A stretch of DNA of 64,000 bases from Rana temporaria (taxonomy: Eukaryota; Chordata; Amphibia; Anura; Ranidae): contig NC_053494.1 in assembly GCF_905171775.1 (NCBI RefSeq), positions 156,356,456 through 156,420,455 on the forward strand, read 5' to 3'. The notes beneath the pieces were generated by a model that saw only the letters and a program-made list of their open reading frames with translations, was not told the DNA's origin and made no database searches. How positions within the stretch are numbered: position 1 is the first letter of the stretch; each line of letters opens with the position of its first letter. A program made the translations under genes and the position numbers. Shown in pieces: positions 12,696-24,431 of the stretch.

Positions 12696-13770
12696 TGGTC
12701 TATACCTTTCAGTTCACCCGTTTGATAAGAGGAATGCTCCATGGTCCATGCTTTACAGCTTGTCAATTATATTAAGATTATTTTTAGAGTTCAAAATTGC
12801 AGTGAAAAGATTTTTAGTACTCCTGAAAACAAGATGCCAAACCATTTAGGAAGGTGATATATTAATTGGCTATGATTATGTTTAGTGCACCAAAATGTAT
12901 GAAAGTTTAGTAATACCAAAATCATAGCCCGTCTGCGGGAAATTAGGGCACAGTGTGGTAGTGTACAGATGCCGAAATCAGTGGGCCATCTGGCACAATA
13001 TAATGTGATTATTTAGCTGCCCAGATTGTCATTAATTTCTCGCAATGTTTCACTCTGCATTGAGTAGCATGCAAGCGTTGTGTCTGCTGATCCTTTTTTT
13101 TTTTTTTTTTTTTTTGTGGTTACCATATTGTGTATTTGCTTTCTCTTGAGGAAGTTAATGATTAGATCCTGCAAAGGCATGACATTAATATATACATTCT
13201 CAATCTATTTCACTTGTTATCCTTTACTTGATAGACAGTTCACTGTTGTCTTTATGTCTAAATATTATTGTTAAATTTGTTTATCAGGTAAACTTAAGAT
13301 ATTACTAGCCATTTAATGTTGCCCAATCCAGCCTGGTTCATTGAGACTAAGTAATAGAGCAGCTACCTCTGCATGAGTTCATGCACAAGGTGGAAAAAAT
13401 AAATACATTGGTAGATGTGTTTTGTTTTTTTTCCCCGAAATATTTGATTGGATTTTCAAGAGAGAAATATGCAATAATAAATAGGCACATAAAAGGTTGT
13501 GAATATACAATGAAAACATGGTGCATCATTACAAAGAGGTACATGACGTATCCATAAACATATTGAAAAAATATATATAAGCAGGGCAGGATAAGGGAAG
13601 TATGGGGAAAGATCAGAAGAGGGAGAAGGAGACGAACAGATCAAATGAAATCGGAAAAGGATATAAGAAATACAATATGGTATATTCATAAGATGTCAAC
13701 AGTAAGAATACACTTAAGAAGCATTCAAAGAAAATAAAAATACATTAAGTCATATTCATGTAGTCAATAA
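12696..13770. other. Intron sequence, no gene seen
   Basis: AT-rich, with a T run at 13094-13115. No exon or bounded element is visible. Confidence 0.35.
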
Positions 13771-13773
13771 TAG

Positions 13774-14640
13774 TCAAAATTTATTCGAGTTTGCAAAATG
13801 AAACCAGCAAGCCCATTTGTCATGAAAACATTTAGGAGAATCCCTGGATTGGTGGATTAAATCTTCCATATTAGCAATATGTTGCACTTTGCGTAACCAT
13901 TCTGAGATAGTAGGGGGAGAAGATTGTAACCATTTAATGGGTATGCAAAGTTTAGCTGCATTGATAAGGTGTAGAATGATCGTATTTTTGTATACTGAAT
14001 GAGGTAAGGAAGAGTGATGTAACAAATATTGTGCTGCCGTGAAATCGGGGACGTAAGACGTAATAAGGGTAATAAGAAGGGTTTAATAAGGTTGCAGTCC
14101 CACCAAATGTGAAATAATGAGCCTAGAGAAAGGTTACATCGCCAACATAAAGGGGAGGTTTTTGGATCATATTTGTGTATTATGCAAGGGGTTTTATACC
14201 ATCTAGAATAGAGTTTAAAGCCATTCTCCTGAGTCAAAACATTGAATGAATGACTTGTATAGCGCAACGCATGCAAACTGAATTGCCTCTGGACGCTTTT
14301 TCCAGCCAGTATCTGCTTGGCTGGTGCGGTCATTTTTACCCCGTAGGATCATGACGCGCTAGGGACACACAGTCATATATACATATATACTGGGGCAATT
14401 TGGACGAGATCCAATTTACCTACCAGCATGTCTTTGGTAGGTAAGAGACCCCTTATGTTTACGGCGGAAAATGACTTCCCACTCCTCACTGGAAAGGGAA
14501 ATATTAAGATCTATTTCTCATTTCTGATTTGTAGAATCAGTAGTGAGCTCATAAGTTGAGAAAAACATAGCATATTACGATGAAATCAGATGTCTCTGAG
14601 GGTAGTTCTTAAGACAAATAATTTCAAAGGGGGTTTTGGG
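13774..14640 (-). pseudogene. L1-type ORF2 C-terminal remnant, interrupted
   Basis: Read on the minus strand, the 14450-14560 part gives a decayed segment containing SEEWEVIFR-like residues. The 13857-14240 part gives YSRWYKTP followed by the Cys/His cluster CWRCNLSLGSLFHIWWDC and a hydrophobic tail. This order matches the C-terminal part of L1-clade ORF2. About 200 bp of unrelated repeat (14243-14447) separates the two parts. The copy is 5'-truncated and no element ends are clear. Confidence 0.65.
14243..14447. repeat. Repeat inserted in the L1 remnant
   Basis: The segment contains 'gcaaactgaattgcctctgg' and 'acctaccagcatgtctttgg'. The first phrase also occurs at 55745-55775 (gcgaactgaatcgcctctgg), inside the decayed hAT transposase. 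The second is a phrase found in a widespread vertebrate interspersed repeat. It interrupts the L1 reading order. Confidence 0.55.
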
Positions 14641-14695
14641 TCTATACCAGTTGGTAGATGGTTTTAATATGAATATGAAGCCTGCTTTCATCCTA

Positions 14696-15010
14696 AGGCC
14701 CCATTTACACAGGCTTTTCGATCGAAAAGGTCCGCCTGTCAGTTTTTTAGGCGGACTTTTAGGCGGACTTGATAGGAGTCTTCATTCACTCCTATTTAGC
14801 AGCGGATATCTGCGGTGACATGTCCGCTGACACCCGCTGCTATCCGATCCTGTCCATGAAATTCAGACGGATGTGACCCTTTTTTCCATCGATCGGATCG
14901 TATGAAAACAGACAGGTGGTCCATTTTCATCCGATTTCCCCATAGAGGAGAGGGGGGCTCTGACAGGTCTGTCTCAACACAGTGAGCATAGACAGACCTG
15001 TCATCCACCT
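14696..15010. repeat. Truncated 'ttacacagg' MITE
   Basis: It starts 'ggccccatttacacaggc' and has internal inverted phrases (gtccgcctgtc / gacaggtgg; ggtgacatgtccgctg). Only one end is clear, so I treat it as a fragment. Confidence 0.45.
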
Positions 15011-15328
15011 GATCAGCTAGCATAGTTCCTACCTCATCTGTTAATAGAAACATGTGTTAAAAGTATATAAGTGTTGATCTCTCCTGAAAACGCTAGGTGA
15101 CAGACTATTTCGCTGATCTAATGATTTCATAATTTTAAGACGTTGACCTGGAATACATGAATGTAGACCCTTTCACTTTTTGTACACTTCTGTGATGTCA
15201 GTATATCAAAGAATTGAGCCTAAAGGGTCAGCCTGAAAGCCACTAGTCAACTACCAGTTACAGTAGATGCTCAGCAATGGCAGCTACAAACTTCCCCAGA
15301 ATGGGTTTCAATTACTCAATAGTAGAGA

Positions 15329-15550
15329 TGGGTTTGGCGTGCTCACAGTGAGTGGAGCGGGCGGATGACGGGTCCATGTTTCGCTTTACTCTATGGACCC
15401 TCCAATCTGGTCTGGCCAGATGGAAGGGGATCGTATCTCCTTCTGTTTTTTTTTTTGTGGAGGTAGGCCACAAGTCCATTTTTTATATATTTTTTTTTAT
15501 ATTTTCCATTTCATAGAAGTGAATGGAGGGTCCGATCATGTCAAAGGGGC
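15329..15550. repeat. Fragment starting TAGAGATGGG
   Basis: The start (tagagatgggtttggcgtg) resembles the terminus of the complete palindrome at 39252-39466 (tagagatgagctccggcgtg). No matching right end is found before the next element. Confidence 0.4.
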
Positions 15551-15551
15551 C

Positions 15552-15793
15552 TAAGGCTGCTTTCAAACTGATGGGCTGTGATTTACCCACACTGGGGTGC
15601 AGGATAGTGCAATTGTGGCTTTCCTGTTGGTTTGCTGCACTTTTGCCATAGACTTCTATTATATTCTGCAGGTCTGGGGCACTTTCTGAAAGTGCACCAA
15701 ACCCAAAGGTTATAACTGAAGTCTATGACTCGGTTCAGGTAACCCACAGATGCACTGCGCTGCACCTGAGGATCGGTTTGAAAGCAGCCCAGT
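15552..15793. mobile_element. MITE with TAAGGCTGCTTTCA ends
   Basis: The left end TAAGGCTGCTTTCAAACTGA is mirrored by 'tcggtttgaaagcagcccag' at the right. Length is about 242 bp. It has the same end style as 49810-50107 and 59281-59580. Confidence 0.65.
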
Positions 15794-15869
15794 AACCACT
15801 GCAGAACAGATATGCCCATATATACACTGTGATTTTAGTAATAGACTTACATTTAATAACAGTCTTCCA

Positions 15870-16155
15870 TTCAGGTATCGTCGGCTGTTGCTGTCCCAGG
15901 CTGAGAGCATTTGGTATCACTCCACTTGTGAGAGGAGTTGGTGCTATACCGGAAGCATCACCTTGTGCAGCTCTGCTGCCGCTTGCGTCCTCTACCGCCT
16001 GCTTCATTCACAATACTGATGCTCTGGGATGGCGAGTCGGCAACCCACAATCTGGACTTGCCAACCCGCCATCCCAGAGCAGGCGGTTGCGAGACACATC
16101 AGAGGGCTCCGCATGCCACATGTGGCCACTGGTTGGGCACCCCTGCTGTACTGGA
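15870..16155. repeat. hAT-type fragment with internal palindrome
   Basis: The right part ends 'gttgggcacccctgctg', the complement of the common hAT terminus CAGGGGTGCCCAAC. A short palindrome lies at 16022-16079 (ctctgggatggcgagtcgg / ccaacccgccatcccagag). The left terminus is not identified. Confidence 0.5.
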
Positions 16156-17219
16156 ACAAAATCGAATTGGTCCCAGCGCTGCTCATCCATTTATAGCAAG
16201 GTTTTTTTTAAGAAGTGAATATAAGGCTTTCTCTGATTGGCTAAAGTGGAGATTCTGATATCATCCCACTGCCTCTGCACCTCAGCGTGCCATCAGGGGA
16301 AACCTGGGTTTTATTCATAAGTTACAAAGCTTCCTGCGAAGGGCTGAGCCTTCTCTGGTTCCAGAAATGGACTGGGAAGTCCCTGTACCGCTGCTGGAGC
16401 ACAGCACTGTAAGTACCTGATGCTGCATGCAGAGCTGACAGCAAACACATGTCTTCAAAGTGGAGATAGTTAAGCTTTGATCTTTTAAAAAGTTTTAATT
16501 AAAATATATTTTCTACACAGTAAAAATAATAATTTAAAAACTTAAAATATTGAAATTTTTGCAAAAATCACACAAAATTGTTAGGTTATATTGCATTTAC
16601 AAATCTAAAAGCTGCCAGAAAAATTGGTTTCAGTAAAATAGAAGCTGCTTTGCTTGAACAGTTTGTAAATATTCACAAATATGTAGAGGGTCCTTCACCT
16701 GTGCAAATTGTCGGGCATGAAATTCCCAGCCATTCCAAACTCGGTTAAAATGTAAATGGAATTTGTCTCTGTCTGCCAATGGTACTCAAAGTCAGATGGG
16801 CATAGTAAAATCTCTCTCTTTTCAGCACTCTAATTACAAATATTTCTGGTCCAAAAATATTTTCAGAATATTTTTGTTAAAGTAATTTGAAGCATGTGTG
16901 TTTTTTGGTCACTTTGCAGTCTGGGTTCCTTGCCCCTTTAAGAACATTTGCTGTGTTAAACACATTTATTAGTGCTGAATGTGCTCCAGATACAATGTCA
17001 TGTATAATATTAAAGAGCTTGATAATGCATTGTCATCAATATATATTGCTATTTTACCCAAAGCCCTAGCGCAATCATATTTTATTGTATTCATTACGGT
17101 TACTTAAGAAGTAAAACAAATGGGAAATGCCTCTCTGCACATTTAACTTGCAGTCTATTGTGCTGCAGCTGTGGAAAGAAAATCTGCTTACTGAATATTT
17201 AAATTTTATTTTTAAACAG
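16156..17219. other. Intron before the first visible CWC22 exon
   Basis: No repeat boundary or exon is clear. An ATG at 16368 followed by an open stretch to a GTAAGT donor at 16409 looks like an exon but has no family match. The stretch ends in the acceptor 'atttttaaacag' directly before 17220. Confidence 0.4.
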
Positions 17220-17297
17220 AAAGAACTTTGCAATATGATACTGGATTGCTGTGCTCAGCAGAGAACGTACGAGAAGTTCTTTGGCTTGCTTGCTGGG
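17220..17297 (+). CDS. CWC22: CWC22 exon A (MA3 domain)
   Basis: CWC22 is a spliceosome-associated protein that binds eIF4A3 through its MIF4G domain and helps deposit the exon junction complex; it acts in the nucleus. This exon encodes 26 residues beginning KELCNMILDCCAQQRTYEK, which I recognise as the conserved start of the helical MA3 region. It is phase 0 at both ends, after acceptor ..aaacag and before donor gtaagt. The exon upstream, which should supply the first MA3 helices, is not found in 1-17219. The preceding intron is therefore probably over 17 kb, unless an exon has been missed. Identity rests on memory of the vertebrate protein and on the next five exons fitting the same frame. 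Confidence 0.93.
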
Positions 17298-18927
17298 GTA
17301 AGTAAATTGTTCAGTCATTTAATTTCCTAACTTACAACCCCTTGGACTCTTTTAGACTCGTGCGTATAAATATGGGTTGAAATAAATGTTACAGACATTT
17401 TTTTACTACAACCTGGTAGCTTATTGTTTAGCAATTTGACTTTACAGTATTGAGTTTCTGGGTTTCAAAGGGGCAGTGTTTGTATAGAGTGTATGAGCAT
17501 TAGGTGTTTTTCTCTGCTTCCTTCTCTAATCCAAGTACATTCTGGTTAAATTATGCTGCTAACCATACTGACTTTTTTTATACGGTTGTTGTAAGGACGA
17601 CCGTTGGCGCTATATAAATCTGGTATAATATTAATTAAATGGCTCCTTAGGGATAGGGACTAATGGGGTTAGCTCTATAAAAAATGTTGGCACTATTTGT
17701 TCAGCTCTATATAATATGTTGGGATTTTATAAATACTGTAGTCTTGGTCCATGGATCTCTGCTGATGCTTGTTTCCTCCTCACTATTATCTATGGTAGCC
17801 CCTGCTTTATTTATAAAAAAAAAGGTCCACCACATATTCAGAGGGCGGTAGAGACTGCCACTCATGTGAAAAAGCCCTTACTGAGAAGAGAAAAAAAAAA
17901 TAATTACTGCACATGATAAATAATTCATTGCAGAAATTAAATATTAGAAAATGTTGGTCCCGATCAAACTTGACATCGCTCTTTCTCACTAATCTTATAC
18001 TGTATATTCATCACAGTTCAAATTGCAGCTGCACAGTGCTAGTGTTTCAGTAAACCTTATCAAGGTGGTCTGACAAATTTGCCAGGATAATCCAGGAGGA
18101 TGATCCTCTTTTATTTTATTTTTATTTAAGTAATTTGAGTTTGAGATGCCAAAAATAGCCCGTGGGCATACCCAGGTTTATAAGTTAACACAGTAAATGC
18201 ACAAAAAAGGGGAGGCAAAAATAAAGAACCAAAAAACGTTGGCTTAACTGTTCACTTGGTAACCAAGGTGATTGATTTGAATATAGCTGATTGGCACAGA
18301 CCTATCCATAAATTATATCATTCAATCTGTCTTTACTCTATTGATCTAATGAGAGCATCTACAGAGCAGAGTCATGGAGGGGGAGTGAATCATGTTGGGG
18401 GTATGCCCAAAGGTTTTGTTGTCAAGGAGTCCACCCAGATTTCCCACATTTTTGCAAATTTTCAGGGGGCAACCCCTAGACTCATAAATAAATGTATACA
18501 GTGGTGTTGCTGAATTGACCAGGGTTTTCCAAAAATCAAGTATAGGTTTGGTCAGGGACTTGCATTTAAGCAAGATGGCTTTGCGGGCGTAAAATAACAA
18601 TAGCCCAGTCAGTGTTCTCATTGCTCTGGCCTTGGCCAGCAAGTGGACCAAACCAAGTATACAGACATCCAGATTTGCTTTTTAAAACAACGGTATTTGG
18701 TAAACTTGCACGTACAGACTCTGAATTGATACTGAACAGCGGAGGAGATTTGCCCAATGTGTTTGATTTTTTTTCATGCTGTTAATGCATTACATTTTGT
18801 ATTTGGATTTTGCATGGGCAGGCCCTGTGCAACTCTTCATAAATCTTTTCCTTTGTATATCACCAGTACTTAAGCTTTTCATTGGTATGTGTTCACCATG
18901 TAATGTCTACATGACTTTCTCTTGTAG
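17298..18927 (+). other. CWC22 intron (1630 bp)
   Basis: Bounded by gtaagt and ttgtag. It holds the L1 remnant at 18280-18790, a short A run near 17890 and otherwise nothing I recognise. Confidence 0.8.
18280..18790 (-). pseudogene. L1-type ORF2 C-terminal remnant
   Basis: The minus strand of 18346-18600 reads an open stretch with ARKAILLKCKSLTKP, DFWKTLVNSA, LYTFIYESRGC and TPSMTLLCR-like residues. This order is typical of the extreme C-terminus of an L1-clade ORF2. A further decayed piece lies at 18600-18757 in another frame. The copy is 5'-truncated and sits antisense in the CWC22 intron. Confidence 0.6.
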
Positions 18928-19080
18928 CGTTTCTGTTTGTTGAAGAAAGAATACATGGAGTCTTTTGAAGTCATTTTCAAAGAGCAGTATGAGACCATCC
19001 ACCGGCTGGAAACAAACAAATTAAGAAATGTTGCCAAGATGTTTGCCCACCTTTTGTATACTGACTCTATTCCATGGAGT
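18928..19080 (+). CDS. CWC22: CWC22 exon B (MA3 domain)
   Basis: The exon has 153 nt and 51 codons, phase 0 on both sides. It begins RFCLLKKEYMESFEVIFKEQ and ends HLLYTDSIPWS. It joins exon A exactly at the glycine/arginine junction expected for vertebrate CWC22. The acceptor is cttgtag and the donor gtaagtat. It supplies the central MA3 helices. An antisense frame at 18879-19319 is a shadow. Confidence 0.95.
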
Positions 19081-19377
19081 GTAAGTATCTGCTTTTTCTT
19101 TGCCAAGCTGGTATTAAATGGGCAGGTCTCATTAGTCCTTTTCAGATTGTACAGAATACACCTGTACTTCAGTTGTAAATGGTCATTAGTGAATTGTTCT
19201 CCAGGTTTAGATTTTAAAATGTCATTAAGTGAATTGCATCTTGAGATGGATAGATCAGTGTAGAAGAAAAGTGCACTCAAAGATATGAAAAATTGTTCCT
19301 TCCAACAGGGAAGACCCAAACAGCCCAGAATGTGGTACAGTGTTCATGATTGCAACATAGAATAATTAATTTGAATT

Positions 19378-19560
19378 AGGGCCGAAACAACTAATCGATT
19401 ATGAAATTAATCGATTAGAATTTTCATAATCGATTAATCGGCCAGTAACATAATGGGGTTAAAAAAACTAAAGTTGGCCCTTTATAGTACAAAAAAACAA
19501 ATCGCTACTGTAAATATTACTTTCACTGTCCAACAGTAAAAAAAATTAACCCCTTACCGT
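19378..19560. repeat. Fragment with ATTAATCGATTA palindromes
   Basis: It begins 'agggccgaaacaactaatcg' and has repeated inverted 'aatcgatta' motifs. This is the end signature of a common vertebrate hAT-type repeat. No right terminus is seen. It lies in the intron between exons B and C. Confidence 0.5.
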
Positions 19561-20010
19561 AGCGATTATTTGCTCTCTTTGTATTTATTTTTGATAGGTT
19601 GTGCACTCTGGGTAGAACACGGGATTGGGTCTGTATCGGATTAGCCAAATAGTTCCCTAAATCTTAGTATTTTTTTTTTAAGTGTTTTTAATCCGTGTCA
19701 AATGAAGCAGATATCGGGAAACCAAAAAAAAAAAAGTTCAATAGAGAAACCCTGTACAAGCATTAAAACATTATTTTGTAGGCCATTAAATTGTTTTCTA
19801 AATTGGGTAACATGGTCTCATGATCTTGCTTTCTTTTTTTTAAAAGATGTGGCCTAGAAGGAAGTATTCTGCAGAAGCTCAAGTCAATACATTTATATGC
19901 TGTTAAATTGCACTCCGTATGAAGGTGTGCAGTAGCCCCCATGCATTGCTTGTGTGTATCTTTGTGATTTTGTTCCATTGGTGAGGATAAGAAATGTTTG
20001 TATATTTTAG

Positions 20011-20138
20011 GTTCTTGAATGCATAAATCTTAGCGAAGAAACGACAACATCTTCTAGTCGTATATTTGTGAAAATATTCTTCCAGGAGCTGTGCGAATAT
20101 ATGGGACTCCCCAAGCTAAATGGCAGACTTAAGGATAT
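20011..20138 (+). CDS. CWC22: CWC22 exon C
   Basis: The exon has 128 nt and enters in phase 0, giving 42 codons plus two bases (AT). It begins VLECINLSEETTTSSSRIFV and ends GLPKLNGRLKD. These are the last MA3 helices and the strictly conserved segment after them. The acceptor is tattttag and the donor gtaagt. The split methionine codon AT|G is completed by the next exon 8.9 kb away. Confidence 0.95.
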
Positions 20139-20245
20139 GTAAGTATTCTGGTTCTGAAGTTGTCGTGATGGAAAGTACCTTTTAAATTACCACTAATTGA
20201 AATGCTTGGAAAATGAATTCCATGTTTTTTAAGAGAACGTAACTA

Positions 20246-20544
20246 TTAAAGGAGAAGTATAGCCAAAGCTCGTTTGGCTGTACTTCTCCTATGGATCACA
20301 GGAGTGCAATTCATTTTGCACTCCTATGACCCGTTTTCAGCAGAGAGAGGGCTGAAGTCCGCTCTTTGCTGACGTCACAGACGTCGGTCCAGGCACCGCG
20401 TCATCACAACGATGGAAGGTCAGGATCTGTCAAGTGCCTGGACTGGCACCCAGCTCAGCCTCTCAGTGAGCCGCTGAGAGACTGAGACGGCCGCTCTGCC
20501 CCCTCCCCTCTGCAAAAAAGCCCAAACCCATACTTCTCTTTTAA
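20246..20544. mobile_element. T2-like MITE, TTAAAGGAGAAGTA ends
   Basis: The 299 bp element starts TTAAAGGAGAAGTA and ends TACTTCTCTTTTAA, one mismatch from perfect inversion, with TTAA at both ends. The interior includes 'gacgtcacag' and 'gtcatcac'. A related element with the opposite orientation ends at 47194, and part of one ends at 22989. It lies just inside CWC22 intron 3. Confidence 0.75.
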
Positions 20545-20662
20545 AATTATGCTTTTTATTTTCCATTATTTGGTTCTTTGTGCTTAAGAGTTTCTAGACT
20601 CAACAGATAATACAAGTACCTAAAATCTGTGTAACAGCTTACTGTAATCTCTCATACAGTTA

Positions 20663-22269
20663 CAGTGAGGAAAATAAGTATTTGAACACCCTGCTATTTT
20701 GCAAGTTCTCCCACTTGGAAATCATGGAGGGGTCTGAAATTGTTATCGTAGGTGCATGTCCACTGTGAGAGACATAATCCAAAAAAAAATCCAGAAATCA
20801 CAATGTATGATTTTTTAAACTATTTATTTGTATGATACAGCTGCAAATAAGTATTTGAACACCTGAGAAAATCAATGTTAATATTTGGTACAGTAGCATT
20901 TGTTTGCAATTACAGAGGTCAAACGTTTCTTGTAGTTTTTCACCAGGTTTGCACACACTGGAGGAGGGATTTTGGCCCACTCCTCCACACAGATCTTCTC
21001 TAGATCAGTCAGGTTTCTGGGCTGTCGCTGAGAAACACGGAGTTTGAGCTCCCTCCAAAGATTCTCTATTGGGTTTAGGTCTGGAGACTGGCTAGGCCAC
21101 GCCAGAACCTTGATATGCTTCTTACAGAGCCACTCCTTGTTATCCTGGCTGTGTGCTTCGGGTCATTGTCATGTTGGAAGACCCAGCCTCAACCCATCTT
21201 CAAAGCTCTAACTGAGGGAAGGAGGTTGTTGACCAAAATCTCGCAATACATGGCCCCGGTCATCCTTTCCTTAATACAGTGCAGTCGCCCTGTCCCATGT
21301 GCAGAAAAACACCCCCAAAGCATGATGCTACCACCCCCATGGTTCACAGTAGGGATGGTGTTTTTGGGATGGTACTCATCATTCTTCTTCCTCCAAACAC
21401 GGTTAGTGGAATTATGACCAAAAAGTTCTATTTTGGTCTCATCTGACCACATGACTTTCTCCCATGACTCCTCTGGATCATCCAAATGGTCATTGGCAAA
21501 CTTAAGACGGGCCTTGACATGTGCTGGTTTAAGCAGGGGAACCTTCCGTGCCATGCATGATTTCAAACCATGACGTCTTAGTGTATTACCAACAGTAACC
21601 TTGGAAACGGTGGTCCCAGCTCTTTTCAGGTCATTGACCAGCTCCTCCTCCCGTGTAGTCCTGGGCTGATTTATCACCTTTCTTAGGATCATTGAGACCC
21701 CACGAGGTGAGATTTTGCATGGAGCCCCAGTCCGAGGGAGATTGACAGTCATGTTTAGCTTCTTCCATTTTCTAATGATTGCTCCAACAGTGGACCTTTT
21801 TTCACCAAGCTGCTTGGCAATTTCCCTGTAGCCCTTTCCAGCCTTGTGGAGGTGTACAATTTTGTCTCTAGTGTCTTTGGACAGCTCTTTGGTCTTGGCC
21901 ATGTTAGTAGTTCGATTCTTACTGATTGTATGGGGTGGACAGGTGTCTTTATGCAGCTAATGACCTCAAACAGGTGCATCTAATTTAGGATAATAAATGG
22001 AGTGGAGGTGGACATTTTAAAGGCAGACTAACAGGTCTTTGAGGGTCAGAATTCTAGCTGATAGACAGGTGTTCAAATACTTATTTGCAGCTGTATCATA
22101 CAAATAAATAGTTAAAAAATCATAAATTGTGATTTCTGGAATTTTTTTTTTTGATTATGTCTCTCACAGTGGACATGCACCTACGATGACAATTTCAGAC
22201 CCCTCCATGATTTCCAAGTGGGAGAACTTGCAAAATAGCAGGGTGTTCAAATACTTATTTTCCTCACTG
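20663..22269 (-). mobile_element. Complete Tc1-like transposon
   Basis: The element is 1607 bp with TA on both sides (20661-20662, 22270-22271). The terminal inverted repeats are about 205 bp and nearly identical. Each arm has two copies of a direct repeat, an outer one (cagtgaggaaaataagtatt) and an inner one (ctgcaaataagtatttgaac), giving the IR/DR arrangement known from Sleeping Beauty-type elements. Both ends are intact and the target site is well preserved, so insertion looks fairly recent on the scale of this window. Confidence 0.93.
20878..21902 (-). pseudogene. Tc1 transposase, one stop and one frameshift
   Basis: The open frame from the ATG at 21902 runs 237 codons. It starts MAKTKELSKDTRDKIVHLHK (paired helix-turn-helix DNA-binding region) and contains the first catalytic Asp in MWSDETKIELFG. 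An in-frame TGA at 21189-21191 stops it. The reading then continues through the second catalytic Asp (HDNDPKH). After a length change near 21.14 kb it continues in another frame through the third catalytic residue (NPIENL), ending at 20878. The spacing fits a DD34E enzyme of about 340 residues. Two lesions make it inactive. The TGA could have come from CGA by CpG decay, which is inference. Confidence 0.9.
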
Positions 22270-22433
22270 TAAATGAGAAAGAAAATACCTGCACAGTCAG
22301 TCTGACAAGCTTTTCTTCTTTGCGCAGTACTGTTTTTGTTTTTTTTGTACTGTTTTGCATTTATCTGTGCTATTCAAGATGAGTTGTATTGTATTTTTTT
22401 TGCTTTCCTACTATATTGGCCTTTACCTAGGCT

Positions 22434-22989
22434 TTAAAGTGATGGTAAAGGCAGAAGGTTTTTTAACTTATGTCTTTTGTGTGCAGCAGCCCCCTAATAC
22501 TTACCTGAGGTCCCTCTAGGTCCAGCGATCTTGTAGGAATATCTCATCTGCCCGGGGCTTCCCATCAAGCATGCTCGGAATCATTGAACTTTGACGGTCG
22601 GAATTTTGTGTGACCGTGTGTATGCAACACAAGTTTGAGCCAAAATTCTGTCAGAAAATAATCCACAGTTTTCTTGTCGGAATTTCTGATCGTGTGTACG
22701 TGGCATAAGACTGAGAACCGAGTGATCAAAGACTGTTGACCGCTCAGTTCTTAGAGCTCTGTGAGCACAGAGCCGATGACTGTCTGCTCTGCCTCCTGAT
22801 GCTCACTGGAACACTGAGCTGTGGAGGGGGAGGGAGCTGCTGGCTCTGGCTGCTAAACCACATACCAAGCCAGAGTTGTGGGCGAATCACAGTCATATGG
22901 TTGTGATCTTACCCCAGCCTGTATCGGCTCTGTGACGTCAGCCCACAGCATGCTTCAGCCGACAGCTTTGGCTGCACTTCTCCTTTTAA
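22434..22989. repeat. TTAA-ended MITE with a nested fragment
   Basis: It starts 'tttaaagtgatggtaaaggc' and ends 'gcacttctccttttaag', with TTAA at 22434-22437 and 22986-22989. The right half resembles the interior of 46880-47194 and 20246-20544. A piece of the 'acacgatc' palindromic family (22586-22713, ending 'gatcgtgtgtacgtggcata') interrupts it. Confidence 0.6.
22586..22713. repeat. Half copy of the ACACGATC MITE family
   Basis: The segment matches the right half of the complete element at 61458-61860 (gacggtcggaatt.tgtgt, ..tctgatcgtgtgtacg.ggca). The left half is absent. Confidence 0.65.
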
Positions 22990-24431
22990 GTTCTAACTCT
23001 CCTAACAAATGCAATTTACGAAATAGATGATGATAGGCATCCGCTTAAAATGGACCTAAACTCTACTAAAACCATAACGGTACTGCTAAAGTTCAGGCAA
23101 CATGTTTTGCCTGCACGTACCCGTGTTAAATTCTATTTTGCCCACTTGGATTGTAGGCCGAGGCTATACATAAGGCCTTGTTACAATTGGTAAAGTCCTA
23201 CCTTCTATTGCTGTTTGGCACCAGAAGTTCAATTGGTAGTAGGCAGTGTTGTAAGTAACAGCGTTTAAATAAACGCCGTTACCCAACGATGGGCCTCTTG
23301 AGGGTAACGAGTAATCTACCAGATTACTCTTTCCCTCTCGGCAACGCCGTTCCCATTACTTGGGCGGCATTACTGAAATTACATTGAGCGCGGGGGGGGG
23401 GCAGTCTCTGACTCAGAGGGGGTCATGTGACATGTCACTGTCACTCTGTTAGGGCGGGATGTGGCCACAGGCCTGAGCTGGCCTGTGATTGGGTCACACT
23501 GTCGCCGGCGGCCGGGTCATGTGTCATCGTGGGTGGCGCTGGCGCATGCACGCGTGCGGCCTGGAGTCTCCCGCCCGCCTGCAGTGTGTCACCAGGGAGT
23601 GAGTCTGGCTCACCTCCTCACCTTAGCCGACAGCCGCCGACATCTCCCCCGCGGAGGCTCCGCTCCACCACTGGTCCGGGTTAGGACTCCCCACCACTCA
23701 GCCAGCTGAGAGCGCCAGCCGTGCACCGACCGTGGCACTGCGCAGGTGAAGAGCCGAGCGCCATCTGATTGGAGTGTCTGGGAGGGGGGGAGCGGCCTAG
23801 TCTACGGCTGGGGCTGGGCATGTGGAGCGGAGGTAGAGTAGTGTGAGTGAGTGACACACACTGGCTGGAGTGGCTGCACACTGAATCTGATGATATTATT
23901 GATGATGTACAGTATTGCTGGCGCAGCCTGGGCAGTTGGGCACTGTGTGCAGGTGGAGTTGATATAATTAATTATAAACAGGCTGGAGTGGCTGCACACT
24001 GAATCTGATGCTATTATTGCCACAGTTACTTTGCTGAGTAACTAATGACTTTGCCAATGTAGTAACTGAGGGCCAGATTCACAAAGCACTTGCGCCGACT
24101 TAACTCGAGATGCGCGGCGTAATTGAAAGATGCGCCGCGCGTATTTATGCGCCTGATTCTCAAAACGAGTTACTCCTGAAATCTTTTTTTTTTTCCGTCC
24201 TACCTAAATAAATTACACCGGCGCTTCTCCGAGCGCAAAATACGCTAGACACACCGCTGTTTTGATAGGCAAAGATGCAAATGAGGGAGATAAGGCGATC
24301 CACAAAATTAAGTGTGTGCGGCGTAGATTACGCCCTGTGCGCATCTGTTAGTTTCATGGTGTAAAGTTACACTTTTTAAAAGGTGCCCTAAATTTACACA
24401 TGCCGTGTAAATGTCAGCTAAAGCAACACCA

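Noticed and set aside
16368..16408. ATG followed by an open stretch and a GTAAGT donor
   Set aside because: Looks like a first exon but only 14 codons long, no upstream promoter evidence, no family, and embedded in repeat-rich intron.
1..17219. Search for the CWC22 exon preceding KELCNMILDCC
   Set aside because: I looked for the expected start of the MA3 domain and its donor but saw no convincing candidate; it may lie upstream of the window.
18879..19319. 146-codon frame antisense to CWC22 exon B
   Set aside because: Shadow of the conserved sense exon.
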